DNA from: a virus
Strand: one strand, 5' to 3'
DNA: 38,511 nucleotides
IMG/VR virus record: IMGVR_UViG_3300043446_001168
Coordinates: 1-38,511 of that record
Shown here: one piece after another, positions 15,216 to 23,212 of the stretch
Numbering within the stretch: the stretch's first letter is position 1
How the letters are laid out: the number at the start of each line of letters is the position of its first letter
Notes under the pieces: generated by a model
What the model saw: only the letters and a program-made list of their open reading frames with translations
Told to the model about the DNA's origin: nothing
Database searches by the model: none
Program-made: the position numbers and the translations under genes

Positions 15216-15802
15216 AAGCACCCCCACTGCGCAGCCATCGCGTTGGCGATGCCGGGATAGGTTGCGCTGCGAATCTTCCAGCGGTCTTTGCTAGGTGATA
15301 GCTTGTTCTGGCCACTGGCGGTCTGGTTGGCCCTACGCGTTTTGGCGTCGCCCGGCAGCATGTCGGTTGGCGTAAGGGGCGGCAGATTTTTTAACCAAAG
15401 ACAGGTTTTCTTGCTAGCGTCATGGCCAAACCACCACGGCTGGATGATTTGGTCAGGTTTGCGGATGCGCGAGCTGATGACGCTTACGGGGTTTTCGATG
15501 GCGATACGCTCGATCGGCGCGTCCATGAGCTGCTGCACAAAGTCCAGCGCGTCTTCGGTCAGCTTGGGATCGCGCAAACCGCGCGTCGTCCAGTGCATGC
15601 CACTGACGGACAGATAAGTGCAAGGTGGATGCGCGATCATCAAGTCCCAACCGTGGTCAAGGATGTCGAGCACACTGCATTGATAGTGATCACCAAGCGG
15701 CGACTCACTCGGTAGTAGGTCGCAGGACGCAGCGTAATGACCAGCGCGAATAAACGCGTCACGCACGGCCCCTGAGTACTCACAAGCGACAAGGATTCTC
15801 AT
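15212..15802 (-). CDS. Cytosine-C5 DNA methyltransferase-like protein
   Basis: The 196-residue protein begins MRILVACEYSGAVRDAFIRA, a cofactor-binding motif I variant. SCDLLP is the motif II-like acidic step, IAHPPCTYLSVSG (57-68) is the PPC motif with catalytic Cys61, and AIENPVSVISS is the ENV-like motif VI. It is much shorter than typical cytosine-C5 methylases, and I see no full target-recognition domain or motifs IX-X. Such small phage versions are widely annotated as methyltransferases. It lies between VRR-NUC and the helicase, coupled to both. It could protect phage DNA; activity is not proven by sequence. Confidence 0.72.
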   Translation of the reverse strand: MRILVACEYSGAVRDAFIRAGHYAASCDLLPSESPLGDHYQCSVLDILDHGWDLMIAHPPCTYLSVSGMHWTTRGLRDPKLTEDALDFVQQLMDAPIERIAIENPVSVISSRIRKPDQIIQPWWFGHDASKKTCLWLKNLPPLTPTDMLPGDAKTRRANQTASGQNKLSPSKDRWKIRSATYPGIANAMAAQWGCL

Positions 15803-16077
15803 TTCTTCACCACTTTAACGAAAGCATCAACTTCTTCCTTGGACTTTAATACTATGTAGTTCTGACCCAGGCGTTGCATGTCGCGGGCGAACACCTCTTG
15901 CAGTGGGGACAGCACGCCGTGCGCGGCCTTGAGTTCAACGAAGACAACGCCGCCCTCGGGCAGCACGACGATGCGGTCGGCCACGCCCCGGTGCGCAGGG
16001 CTCACGAACTTGTAGGCGATGCCGCCGATCTCCTTGACCTTCTTGACCAGGTACGCCTCGATGGCTGCTTCTTTCAT
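15799..16077 (-). CDS. VRR-NUC nuclease
   Basis: The 92-residue protein has the full VRR-NUC core of the PD-(D/E)XK superfamily: Glu7 in the first helix, AHRGVADRIV with Asp34, VVFVELKA with Glu48 and Lys50, and Gln60 in the next helix. Stand-alone phage VRR-NUC proteins are thought to act as structure-specific or junction nucleases, often next to an SNF2 helicase as here. The ATG at 16077 has AGGAG 10 bases upstream. An open extension to 16131 runs across the promoter and is not used. It is the first gene of the leftward operon. Confidence 0.85.
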   Translation of the reverse strand: MKEAAIEAYLVKKVKEIGGIAYKFVSPAHRGVADRIVVLPEGGVVFVELKAAHGVLSPLQEVFARDMQRLGQNYIVLKSKEEVDAFVKVVKK

Positions 16078-16103
16078 TGCTGTATCTCCTTTTCTCCGGC
16101 GCG

Positions 16104-16131
16104 AGTATACACGTAAAAAAGTTTTGCACAA
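16104..16131 (-). promoter_or_regulatory. Leftward sigma70-like promoter
   Basis: Reading leftward, TTGTGC (16131-16126), a 16-nt spacer and TATACT (16109-16104) form a good promoter for the VRR-NUC operon. Its -35 box overlaps the -35 box of the opposite promoter at 16124-16129. Confidence 0.6.
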
Positions 16132-16152
16132 GTCTTTTTTCTGTGTTATGCT
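16124..16152 (+). promoter_or_regulatory. Rightward sigma70-like promoter
   Basis: TTGCAC (16124-16129), a 17-nt spacer and TATGCT (16147-16152) form a good promoter for the replication operon. The expected start site near 16159 lies 22 bases before the GTG of the first gene and just before its AAAGGAG. Confidence 0.62.
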
Positions 16153-16180
16153 GGAGGCTCATCAACTAAAGGAGAGTGAA

Positions 16181-16375
16181 GTGGAAAAAGAAATTGAAGC
16201 AATCATTGCTGCGACTGGCGGGCACATACAGTACATGTCGGTACGTGACTACTTTGCGGCGGCGGCGATGCAAGGTATTCTGGAAGCTGATACAGAGTAT
16301 GAGCTTCACGAAACAAAAGTTGCTGAAATGGCATATCGACAAGCCGATGCCATGCTTGCGGAGCGCGCCAAATGA
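16181..16375 (+). CDS. Small first protein of the replication operon (hypothetical)
   Basis: The 64-residue product starts at GTG 16181 with AAAGGAG (16168-16174) six bases upstream. An ATG at 16148 in frame lies inside the -10 box and cannot be used. The protein is acidic and helical: MEKEIEAIIAATGGHIQYMS, then EYELHETKVAEMAYRQADAM. Its stop overlaps the DUF2800-like gene start. No family recognised. As the first gene after an early promoter it may be a host-takeover or regulatory factor. Confidence 0.6.
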   Translation: MEKEIEAIIAATGGHIQYMSVRDYFAAAAMQGILEADTEYELHETKVAEMAYRQADAMLAERAK

Positions 16376-17508
16376 GCCAGCCCGCCGCACACTCCAACAT
16401 CGTCGGCGGTTCGACCGCCAAGCGCGTCATCAACTGCCCCGGCTCAGTGGTGCTGGTGCAGAAGATGCCGCCCCAAGGCAGTAGCAAGTACGCTGACGAA
16501 GGTACGCTCCTGCACGACACCATCGCTGACGTGTTGCACCATCTCAAAGAGCCCGAGGACTACCTGGGCCGCACCTACAACGATCAAGTCTTGACGCAAG
16601 AGCTGATTGATGAGAAGCTGCGCGTAGCGTTGAGCCTGCTCGACGAAGTAGACCCTAACCAAGAGATGGTGTATGAAGTCGAAACGCGTGTCGGCTTTGG
16701 TGACATTCTTCCAGGTGTGTTTGGAAGCACTGACCTTATTGGCCGTATTGGCAGCCGGGCCATTGTCCTTGATTGGAAGTTTGGTGATGGTGTTGCTGTT
16801 GATGCTGACGAAAACCCCCAGTTGATGTTCTACGCAGCGGCGGCCATGCGCACGCCCGAGGCCATGTGGGCGTTTGAGGGTGCAACCGAGATCGAGTGCA
16901 TCATCATCCAACCACCCGTCATGCGCCGCTGGGTGACGACGCCAGAGCGCATCGCCAAGTTCGAGCAGCAGTTGGTCGCCGCAGTCAAGACGGCCTTGAA
17001 GCCTAACGCCCCCTTGGCCACTGGCGACCACTGCCGCTGGTGCTCGGCCAAGCCCATTTGCCCGCAGATGAACGGCGCGATAGAGCGTGAGACGCAGCGC
17101 GTCGTGTCGCTACTGACGCCTGAGGAGCTGGGCGCGTGCCTCAAGCGCGCGGAAGACCTCGAGACGTACATCAACGACTTGCGTGCGCTGGCCTTCACAG
17201 TGCTCGAGAACAATGGTACAGTGCCAGGCTACAAGCTCGTCGCCAAGCGCGCTACACGGCAGTGGCGTGACGACAAAAAAGCAGTCGAATGGCTGAAGAC
17301 GCAAGGCGTCCTTAATCCATTCAAAGAACCCGAGGTGATCTCTCCGGCTGTTGCCGAGAAGACCCTCAAAAAGAGCAAGGTGGCGTTGCCTGACGATCTC
17401 GTCGTGGCAGTGTCATCGGGCAGCACCTTGGTGCCGGAGAGCGATCCCCGGCCTGCGGCGCTTCAAATCGGGAAGCAGTTAACTGCGGCCCTTTCTAAAC
17501 TAAAGTAA
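16372..17508 (+). CDS. DUF2800-like PD-(D/E)XK nuclease (Cas4/AddB-like)
   Basis: The 378-residue protein shows the RecB-family exonuclease layout. Conserved His48 is in GTLLHD, the metal-binding Asp121 in FGSTDLIG, the D-x-K pair Asp134/Lys136 in VLDWKFGDG, and Gln150 in NPQLMFY. Cys22 in INCPGS together with Cys221, Cys224 and Cys230 in CRWCSAKPIC makes the split four-cysteine set that holds a [4Fe-4S] cluster in AddB and Cas4. It probably processes DNA ends or single strands during replication. In many phages DUF2800 genes stand just before an ssDNA-binding protein and family A polymerase, as here. Confidence 0.82.
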   Translation: MSQPAAHSNIVGGSTAKRVINCPGSVVLVQKMPPQGSSKYADEGTLLHDTIADVLHHLKEPEDYLGRTYNDQVLTQELIDEKLRVALSLLDEVDPNQEMVYEVETRVGFGDILPGVFGSTDLIGRIGSRAIVLDWKFGDGVAVDADENPQLMFYAAAAMRTPEAMWAFEGATEIECIIIQPPVMRRWVTTPERIAKFEQQLVAAVKTALKPNAPLATGDHCRWCSAKPICPQMNGAIERETQRVVSLLTPEELGACLKRAEDLETYINDLRALAFTVLENNGTVPGYKLVAKRATRQWRDDKKAVEWLKTQGVLNPFKEPEVISPAVAEKTLKKSKVALPDDLVVAVSSGSTLVPESDPRPAALQIGKQLTAALSKLK

Positions 17509-17516
17509 GGACTATC

Positions 17517-18167
17517 ATGTCAAATCTCGTAAAGTTCTCTCAAGCCAACCTGCCTGCGGTGTCTTCTCTGTCCACCGCCTTGCGTCAGCTCGAAGTCGAT
17601 GCCGGCCCCGGTGCCACGGTGATCCTCAAAATGGATCGCACGGGTCACTGGGTCTTTGGTGCCGATCAGACTGAGGTCGAGCCCGACTCGCAGTGGGCCG
17701 TCAACCCCTTCTCTTTTGTCCATGGCTACATTGCTTGGGGCGATGGTGAAGTGCTTGGCGAAAAGCTCGTTGGCGTGGCTATGCCGCTGCCTGAGCTGGA
17801 AGCCGCGCCTCCTGGCGCCAAGAAGGGCTGGGAAAAGCAAGTCGGTCTGTCTCTCAAGTGCATCAGCGGAAGCGATGAGGGCATGGAGGCGCGCTATACC
17901 ACGACGTCTGTCGGCGGTATGAAGGCGGTCCAAGCACTTGCCGTGGCCATTGCTGCGCAAGTGGACAAAGACCAGACGAAGCCGGTGGCGGTGATCACGC
18001 TCGACAAAGACCACTATCAACACAAGAGCTACGGGCGCATCTACACGCCAGTGTTCAAGGTTGAGGACTGGATCAGCATCAACGGCGAAGACCAAGCCGA
18101 AGAAGCTGAACCCGAGGTTGAGGCAGCGCCTGCCGCACCGACGCGCCGTCGTCGCTCCGCTGCGTGA
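17517..18167 (+). CDS. Replication-module protein, possible ssDNA-binding protein
   Basis: The 216-residue protein contains MSNLVKFSQANLPAVSSLST, a beta-rich middle (ATVILKMDRTGHWVFGADQT, WAVNPFSFVHGYIAWGDGEV, VITLDKDHYQHKSYGRIYTP) and a flexible acidic-then-basic tail ending in TRRRRSAA. It occupies the slot held by the DUF2815 ssDNA-binding protein in the common DUF2800-DUF2815-polymerase module, and the OB-like beta content fits. I do not recognise a definite DUF2815 signature. AAGGA precedes the ATG. Confidence 0.55.
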   Translation: MSNLVKFSQANLPAVSSLSTALRQLEVDAGPGATVILKMDRTGHWVFGADQTEVEPDSQWAVNPFSFVHGYIAWGDGEVLGEKLVGVAMPLPELEAAPPGAKKGWEKQVGLSLKCISGSDEGMEARYTTTSVGGMKAVQALAVAIAAQVDKDQTKPVAVITLDKDHYQHKSYGRIYTPVFKVEDWISINGEDQAEEAEPEVEAAPAAPTRRRRSAA

Positions 18168-18174
18168 GGTCGTC

Positions 18175-18333
18175 ATGCAGATCGACCTACACGTGAGTGA
18201 GATCAACGCCGTCATCGCCCTGTTCTCAGGCTTGGCGGAGAAAATTCGTGAGCAAGCCATTGCACAATCGACCCCGCCTGCGCCTCCACAAGAGCCGCCG
18301 CCCGTGGTCGAGAACGCTGGCGGTACTGACTAA
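18175..18333 (+). CDS. Small proline-rich protein (hypothetical)
   Basis: A 52-residue gene starting at ATG 18175 with GAGG 7 bases upstream, 7 bases after the previous stop. A helix MQIDLHVSEINAVIALFSGL is followed by a Pro-rich tail (TPPAPPQEPPPVVENAGG). The frame stays open further upstream but that part is a shadow of the 17517 gene. Function unknown; the layout of a helix plus disordered tail suggests a partner-binding adaptor for a replication protein. Confidence 0.55.
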   Translation: MQIDLHVSEINAVIALFSGLAEKIREQAIAQSTPPAPPQEPPPVVENAGGTD

Positions 18334-18412
18334 CGAATCGGGGCCGAAAGCGGATGCTGGCGCGTCGGGGGCATCCGACACAACGGTGCAGCGAGTAGGC
18401 CCCACCTATACC

Positions 18413-20359
18413 ATGTCAATCCTTTGGATCGATTTTGAAACCCGCAGCCGGTGCGACTTGCCCGAGGCTGGGGTCTACAACTACGCGCAGGACGCGAGCA
18501 CGGATGTGCTGTGCATGTCCTACGCCTTCAACGACGAGGAGGTGCGCACTTGGGTGCCGGGTGAGCCCTTCCCCGCCCGCGTGGGGCGTCACACCGGCCA
18601 GATCAGGGCACACAACGCCGCGTTTGAGCGCTTGATCTTCTGGTATGTGCTCCAGATCAATTACGACCTTGAGCAGTTTTACTGCACCGCCGCTCAGGCC
18701 CGCGCCAACTGCGCCCCTGGCTCGCTCGAGGACGTGGGACGCTTCGCGTCGGCCAACATGCGCAAGGACCATCGCGGCTCGCAGCTCATTCGCCTCCTCT
18801 CCATCCCGCAGGCCGACGGCAACTTCCGCCAGGACGCCGCGCTGATGCAAGAGATGATCGAGTACTGCGAGCAGGACGTCAACGCCATGCGCGCCGTCTC
18901 CAAGGCCATGCGCGACCTGACCGCTGACGAGCTCGCCGACTATCATGTCAACGAGCGCATCAACGACCGGGGTGTGCTGGTCGACACCGCCTTGGCCAAG
19001 GCCGCCATGCGTTACGCGCAGGACGAGCTGGTTGAGATTCAAGACGTGGTGGCCGAGGTTACGAACGGCGAGATCACCAGCGTGCGCAGCCCCAAGATGC
19101 GCGAGTGGGTGCTGGCGCGTGTCGGTGACGAGGCCAAGAAGCTAATGGTCGTGCACAAGGACGGCGAGGCCAAGTATTCAATCGATAAGACAGTGCGAGC
19201 TAACCTGCTCGCGATGGAGAATCCCGATGAAGTACCACCCGACGTGGCGGAAGTCATCCAGTGCGCCAGTGACTTATGGGCGAGCTCGGTTGCGAAGTTC
19301 AGCAAACTTGCATCAATTGCAGATGAAGAAGATCACCGAGTTAGAGGTGCCTTCGTTTTTGCTGGAGGCAGTGCAACGGGGCGAGCTTCGTCCTACGGAG
19401 CTCAGGTCCATAATCTTCCACGTAAAAGCGCTAAACACCCCGAGGCCGTCCGCACAGCAATGGTTCGAGGCCATTCGATCGTGCCTCAACATGGTCTGAA
19501 AGTAACGGCGATCCTAAAAGAAATGCTGCGCCCAGCGTTCATTGCGCCGAAAGGCTCAGTGTTTATTGATTATGATTGGTCAGCAATCGAAGCGCGAGTC
19601 CTGCCATGGCTTAGCGAGCATGGTGAAGCCACGCTTGACGTTTTCAGACGCGGTGAAGACATGTACGTCGCCACCGCGCGCAATATGTTTAATGTGACTG
19701 AGGTGTCGTCAGATCAACGTCAACAAGCCAAGGTGGCCGTGCTCGCTTGCGGATTCGGTGGCGGCGTCGGCGCGTTCAGTGCTATGGCGCGCATCTATGG
19801 CATATCAATCACCGAAACCGAAGCGCAGCGGATGGTTAATTTATGGCGTCGTGCGAATCCTTGGGCGCAACCTATGTGGCGACGCGCTGAGGATACGTAT
19901 CGTCGTGCCATGCGTAACCCTGGATCAGAATTCACCGCTAACCGCGTGACCTACATGTACGACAAAACGCACCTGTGGTACATGCTGCCTTCAGGTCGTG
20001 TGTTGTGCTATCCGTACGCGCGGTTTGAGGAAGACGGAGAGATTTCGTACGCGAAAGCGGCATGGAAGCCATCCGCTGAGGCAAAAGAATGGCCTCGCGC
20101 CAAGCTCTGGTACGGGATTGCTGTTGAAAATATAACACAGGCTGTTGCACATGACGTGTTGCGGCATTCTTTGCGCGTCATGGATAGTGAATCCATTGCC
20201 GTCGTAGCGCATATACACGATCAAGTAATCGCGGAGGCGCCCGCTTGCAATGCGGACGATGTTGGGCGTAGAATGGCGGAAATTATGACAACACCGCCAC
20301 CTTGGGCCGCCGGTTTGCCTTTAGCAGTTGACGGCGGCCCTTCTGAAAGGTTCTCGTGA
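18413..20359 (+). CDS. Family A DNA polymerase with 3'-5' exonuclease domain
   Basis: The 648-residue polymerase has exonuclease motif I LWIDFETRS (Asp7, Glu9), motif II HNAAFER (67-73) and motif III YCEQDVNAM, giving proofreading. The polymerase domain has motif A VFIDYDWSAIEARVLPWL (about 381-398), motif B RQQAKVAVLACGFGGG (about 434-449) and motif C HDQV (His602-Asp603). No 5'-nuclease domain is present, as usual for phage enzymes. The ATG at 18413 begins right at the exonuclease fold; the frame is open upstream but overlaps other genes, and the ribosome site is weak. Base composition falls from over 60% GC in the exonuclease half to about 50% in the polymerase half. Confidence 0.92.
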   Translation: MSILWIDFETRSRCDLPEAGVYNYAQDASTDVLCMSYAFNDEEVRTWVPGEPFPARVGRHTGQIRAHNAAFERLIFWYVLQINYDLEQFYCTAAQARANCAPGSLEDVGRFASANMRKDHRGSQLIRLLSIPQADGNFRQDAALMQEMIEYCEQDVNAMRAVSKAMRDLTADELADYHVNERINDRGVLVDTALAKAAMRYAQDELVEIQDVVAEVTNGEITSVRSPKMREWVLARVGDEAKKLMVVHKDGEAKYSIDKTVRANLLAMENPDEVPPDVAEVIQCASDLWASSVAKFSKLASIADEEDHRVRGAFVFAGGSATGRASSYGAQVHNLPRKSAKHPEAVRTAMVRGHSIVPQHGLKVTAILKEMLRPAFIAPKGSVFIDYDWSAIEARVLPWLSEHGEATLDVFRRGEDMYVATARNMFNVTEVSSDQRQQAKVAVLACGFGGGVGAFSAMARIYGISITETEAQRMVNLWRRANPWAQPMWRRAEDTYRRAMRNPGSEFTANRVTYMYDKTHLWYMLPSGRVLCYPYARFEEDGEISYAKAAWKPSAEAKEWPRAKLWYGIAVENITQAVAHDVLRHSLRVMDSESIAVVAHIHDQVIAEAPACNADDVGRRMAEIMTTPPPWAAGLPLAVDGGPSERFS

Positions 20360-20847
20360 AAACAAGCGCTCTCACGCAAAAACGATTGAAAGAAGTTGTT
20401 CGGTACGATCGTCAATCTGGTCTGTTTTATTGGCGCGTTTCTACTGGTAAAGTAAGTCGAGGTGCGGTAGCAGGACACACTGATAGCAACGGGTACACAA
20501 AACTAAGCATCGATGGCGTTAAATATTTTGCGCATCGTTTGGCTTGGTTGTACGTCTATGGTCAATGGCCTAGGCAAAACATCGACCACATTGACCGCCG
20601 TCGGAATAATAACCGGCTGTCTAACTTGCGTGACGTAGGTCAATCGATGAACGGCCTAAATGGACCTGTTCGTCGCAACAATAGTAGTGGCTATACTGGT
20701 GTGTCTTACGATAGCCGCAGGCAGAATTGGGTGGCGTATGTAAACCGAGGGCCGCATAAAAAACACCTTGGGGCTTACAAAACGCTTACTGATGCCGCGC
20801 TTGCTAGACATGCGGCCCTTGCTCAAATTTTTTCGTCGGCTCGATAA
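20356..20847 (+). CDS. HNH homing-type endonuclease with AP2 domain
   Basis: The 163-residue protein has an HNH core: FAHRLAWLYVYGQWP (His60), NIDHIDRRRNNNRLSNLR with Asp77/His78, Asn86 and Asn90. After it comes an AP2-type DNA-binding domain (about 107-150, SSGYTGVSYDSRRQNWVAYV then KKHLGAYKTLTDAA). This is the common free-standing homing endonuclease of phages and would cut related phage genomes near the same site to spread itself. GTG at 20356 overlaps the polymerase stop (GTGA), with GAAAGG upstream. A strong terminator follows. GC content is lower than in the primase gene downstream. Confidence 0.88.
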   Translation: MKTSALTQKRLKEVVRYDRQSGLFYWRVSTGKVSRGAVAGHTDSNGYTKLSIDGVKYFAHRLAWLYVYGQWPRQNIDHIDRRRNNNRLSNLRDVGQSMNGLNGPVRRNNSSGYTGVSYDSRRQNWVAYVNRGPHKKHLGAYKTLTDAALARHAALAQIFSSAR

Positions 20848-20853
20848 ACAACA

Positions 20854-20890
20854 ACGCCCGGCAGTGTGAGGCACTGGCCGGGCGTCTTTT
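20854..20890 (+). terminator. Strong rho-independent terminator
   Basis: ACGCCCGGC (20854-20862) pairs with GCCGGGCGT (20877-20885); AGTG (20863-20866) pairs with CACT (20872-20875) after one bulged base; the loop is TGAGG. CTTTT follows. It separates the polymerase/HNH transcript from the primase gene, which has its own good ribosome site. Confidence 0.75.
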
Positions 20891-20908
20891 CCAAAAGGAG
20901 ATTTTCAA

Positions 20909-23212
20909 GTGGAGTTCTTAGATTTTATAGTAAACCTAGCCCCTGAGGGCGAAACCGCACTGATTGTGCGTCAAAAACCACAGCTCAAGGATCAAGAGCT
21001 GCAATTCCACGCCGATGGGGCCATCAAGTGCACCTGGCCGGCATATCTGCCCAGCAAGTGGAAGGACAACGGCTGGGCGTGGTACGGCAACACGGCGAGC
21101 TTTGTGATCGACCGCTTCGAGGAGGGCCGCGTCTCAGCGTCCGCCGCCAACTGCGACTACGTGCTGGTGATGGTGCTGGACGACGTGGGCTCGGACAAGG
21201 TGCCCAAGAAGTGCCCGCTGCCGCCCACCTGGAAGATGGAAACCAGCCCCGGCAACTATCAGTGGGGCTACGCCTTCGACGTCGACAACCAGCCCACCAA
21301 ACGCGAGTTCGCCGCCGCCATTAAGGCCATCGCCGCTGCGGGCTACACCGACGCTGGCGCCATCAACGCCGTGCGCAACTTCCGCCTGCCTGGCTCGGTC
21401 AATCTGAAGCCCGGCAAGGACAATTTTGCCGCGCAGTTGGTCGAGTTCACCCCCGCCCGCGCCTACACCCTGGCCCAGCTCTGCGAGGCTATGAACGTCA
21501 CTTATGACGTCGCCACCGCTGACGAGTTCCGCCCCATCCGCATCAGCGACGACGGCACCGACGACGTGCTGGCGTGGCTCTCTGGCCAGGGCCTGCTCGT
21601 CTCACGCCCCAACCTCGAGGGCTGGTGCGGCGTCATTTGCCCCAACAGTGCCGAGCACACCGACGGCAACCCCGAGGGCCGCTACCTGCCCACCAGCCGG
21701 GCGTTTGTCTGCTATCACTCGCACTGCGTTGACTTTGACAGCGCGGCGTTCCTCCAGTGGGTTGAGGCCAACGGCGGTCCAGCCCACCGCCCTGGCCTGC
21801 GTGATGAGCTGCTGGCCGCCAAGATGGCTGGCGTATTCGACAAGATCAAGCCCACCGAGGCGTTCCCTGACGAGGCGGCCAAGGCCATCGCCGAGGTCGA
21901 GCGCAAAGAGCTCGGACGCATCGAGAAGTCGCAATGGTACGAGCGCTTCGCCTACATTCAGGACGACGAGTCGTACTTTGACATGCAGGATCGCCGGGAG
22001 CTCAGCCGCTCCACGTTCAACGCGCTGTTCCGTCACATTAGCTGCAAGTCCATCCACAATGGCCGTCGCATCGAGGCGTCGGTCTGCTTTGACGAGAACC
22101 GCCAGGCCATGGGCGCCCGCGCCTTGGTCGGTATCACCTACGCCGCTGGCGAGGGCGTGCTGGTGGCCCGCGACGGCGACGTCTACGGCAACCGCTGGCG
22201 CGACGCCAGACCGCCGATCGGGGCCGGTGGCGACATCACCCCTTGGCTGCGTCACTGCGAGGCGCTGGTGCCCGATAAGAAGGAGCGCGAGCACCTCTTC
22301 AACGTGATGGCGTTCAAAGTTCAGCACCCCGAGGTCAAGATCAACCATGCGGTGCTCCATGGCGGCACGCAAGGCTGCGGCAAGGATACCCTCTGGGCGC
22401 CATTTATCTGGGCTGTGTGTGGTCCTCAGTTTAAAAACCGGGGCCTGCTCGACAACGACACCCTCGGATCGCAGTGGGGCTACCAGCTCGAGTCCGAGGT
22501 GCTGATTCTGAACGAGCTGAAAGAGCCCGAAGCGAAGGACCGCCGGGCGCTGGCCAACAAGCTCAAGCCCATCATCGCCGCCCCTCCCGAGATGCTGACA
22601 GTCAATCGTAAGGGTTTACACCCATATGACATGCTGAACCGCATGTTTGTGCTGGCGTTCTCGAATGATCCAGTTCCGATTTCATTAGACAGCCAGGACC
22701 GCCGCTGGTTCTGCGTCTGGTCCACCACCCCCAGGATGGACCCCGACGCCGCCGCCGCCATGTGGCGCTGGTACAAGGCCGGCGGGTATGAGGCCATCGG
22801 CCACTGGCTGCACCACCGCGACGTGTCAGCGTTCAATCCGTCGGCAGCGCCAGCCATGACCGAGTTCAAGATGAACCTCATCGAGCAGGGCATGAGCATG
22901 GCCGAGAGCTACCTAGTCGAGCTGATGCGCCTGCGCATGGGTGAGTTCTCCAAGGGCGTCGTGGGCTCACCGTTTCACGCGCTGTGCGATCGGGTGGCCT
23001 CCGGGGCCCCTGCTGGGGTCAAGGTGCCCCAGGCAGCGCTCTTGCACGCGCTCACCGAGGCCGGCTGGATCAACCTGGGCCGCGTTGCCTCCGCCGACTA
23101 CCCCAGCAAGAAAAACCTCTGGGCGCACCCCTCCATGGCCAATCAGAGCAAATCGGACCTGCGTCGCATGGTCGAAGAGCCCACCACCCCGCTCATGGTC
23201 CGGGTTAAGTAA
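20909..23212 (+). CDS. Primase-helicase (RepB-like primase plus SF3-like helicase)
   Basis: The 767-residue protein is a two-part replication enzyme. The N-terminal part is an archaeo-eukaryotic-type primase domain with VLVMVLDDVG (Asp91-Asp92) and the INAVRNFRLPGSVNLKP segment (about 156-172). A Cys/His cluster follows (CPNSAEHTDGN to FVCYHSHC, about 245-275), probably zinc-binding. The C-terminal helicase has Walker A HGGTQGCGKDT (about 483-493) and Walker B VLILNELKEP with the downstream KPIIAAPPEMLTVNRKG sensor region, as in the DUF5906/D5-like group. It primes and unwinds at the origin. GTG at 20909 has AAAGGAG upstream. Confidence 0.85.
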   Translation: MEFLDFIVNLAPEGETALIVRQKPQLKDQELQFHADGAIKCTWPAYLPSKWKDNGWAWYGNTASFVIDRFEEGRVSASAANCDYVLVMVLDDVGSDKVPKKCPLPPTWKMETSPGNYQWGYAFDVDNQPTKREFAAAIKAIAAAGYTDAGAINAVRNFRLPGSVNLKPGKDNFAAQLVEFTPARAYTLAQLCEAMNVTYDVATADEFRPIRISDDGTDDVLAWLSGQGLLVSRPNLEGWCGVICPNSAEHTDGNPEGRYLPTSRAFVCYHSHCVDFDSAAFLQWVEANGGPAHRPGLRDELLAAKMAGVFDKIKPTEAFPDEAAKAIAEVERKELGRIEKSQWYERFAYIQDDESYFDMQDRRELSRSTFNALFRHISCKSIHNGRRIEASVCFDENRQAMGARALVGITYAAGEGVLVARDGDVYGNRWRDARPPIGAGGDITPWLRHCEALVPDKKEREHLFNVMAFKVQHPEVKINHAVLHGGTQGCGKDTLWAPFIWAVCGPQFKNRGLLDNDTLGSQWGYQLESEVLILNELKEPEAKDRRALANKLKPIIAAPPEMLTVNRKGLHPYDMLNRMFVLAFSNDPVPISLDSQDRRWFCVWSTTPRMDPDAAAAMWRWYKAGGYEAIGHWLHHRDVSAFNPSAAPAMTEFKMNLIEQGMSMAESYLVELMRLRMGEFSKGVVGSPFHALCDRVASGAPAGVKVPQAALLHALTEAGWINLGRVASADYPSKKNLWAHPSMANQSKSDLRRMVEEPTTPLMVRVK

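Noticed and set aside
18197-18412. N-terminal extension of the DNA polymerase
   Set aside because: The extension is Arg/Ser/Pro-rich and out of frame over the small 18175 gene; the exonuclease motif I begins right after ATG 18413.
21504-22307. 267-codon plus-strand frame inside the primase-helicase gene, and the minus-strand frame 21602-22372
   Set aside because: Both lie within the conserved primase-helicase reading frame; Thr/Ser/Arg-rich composition marks a frame shadow.
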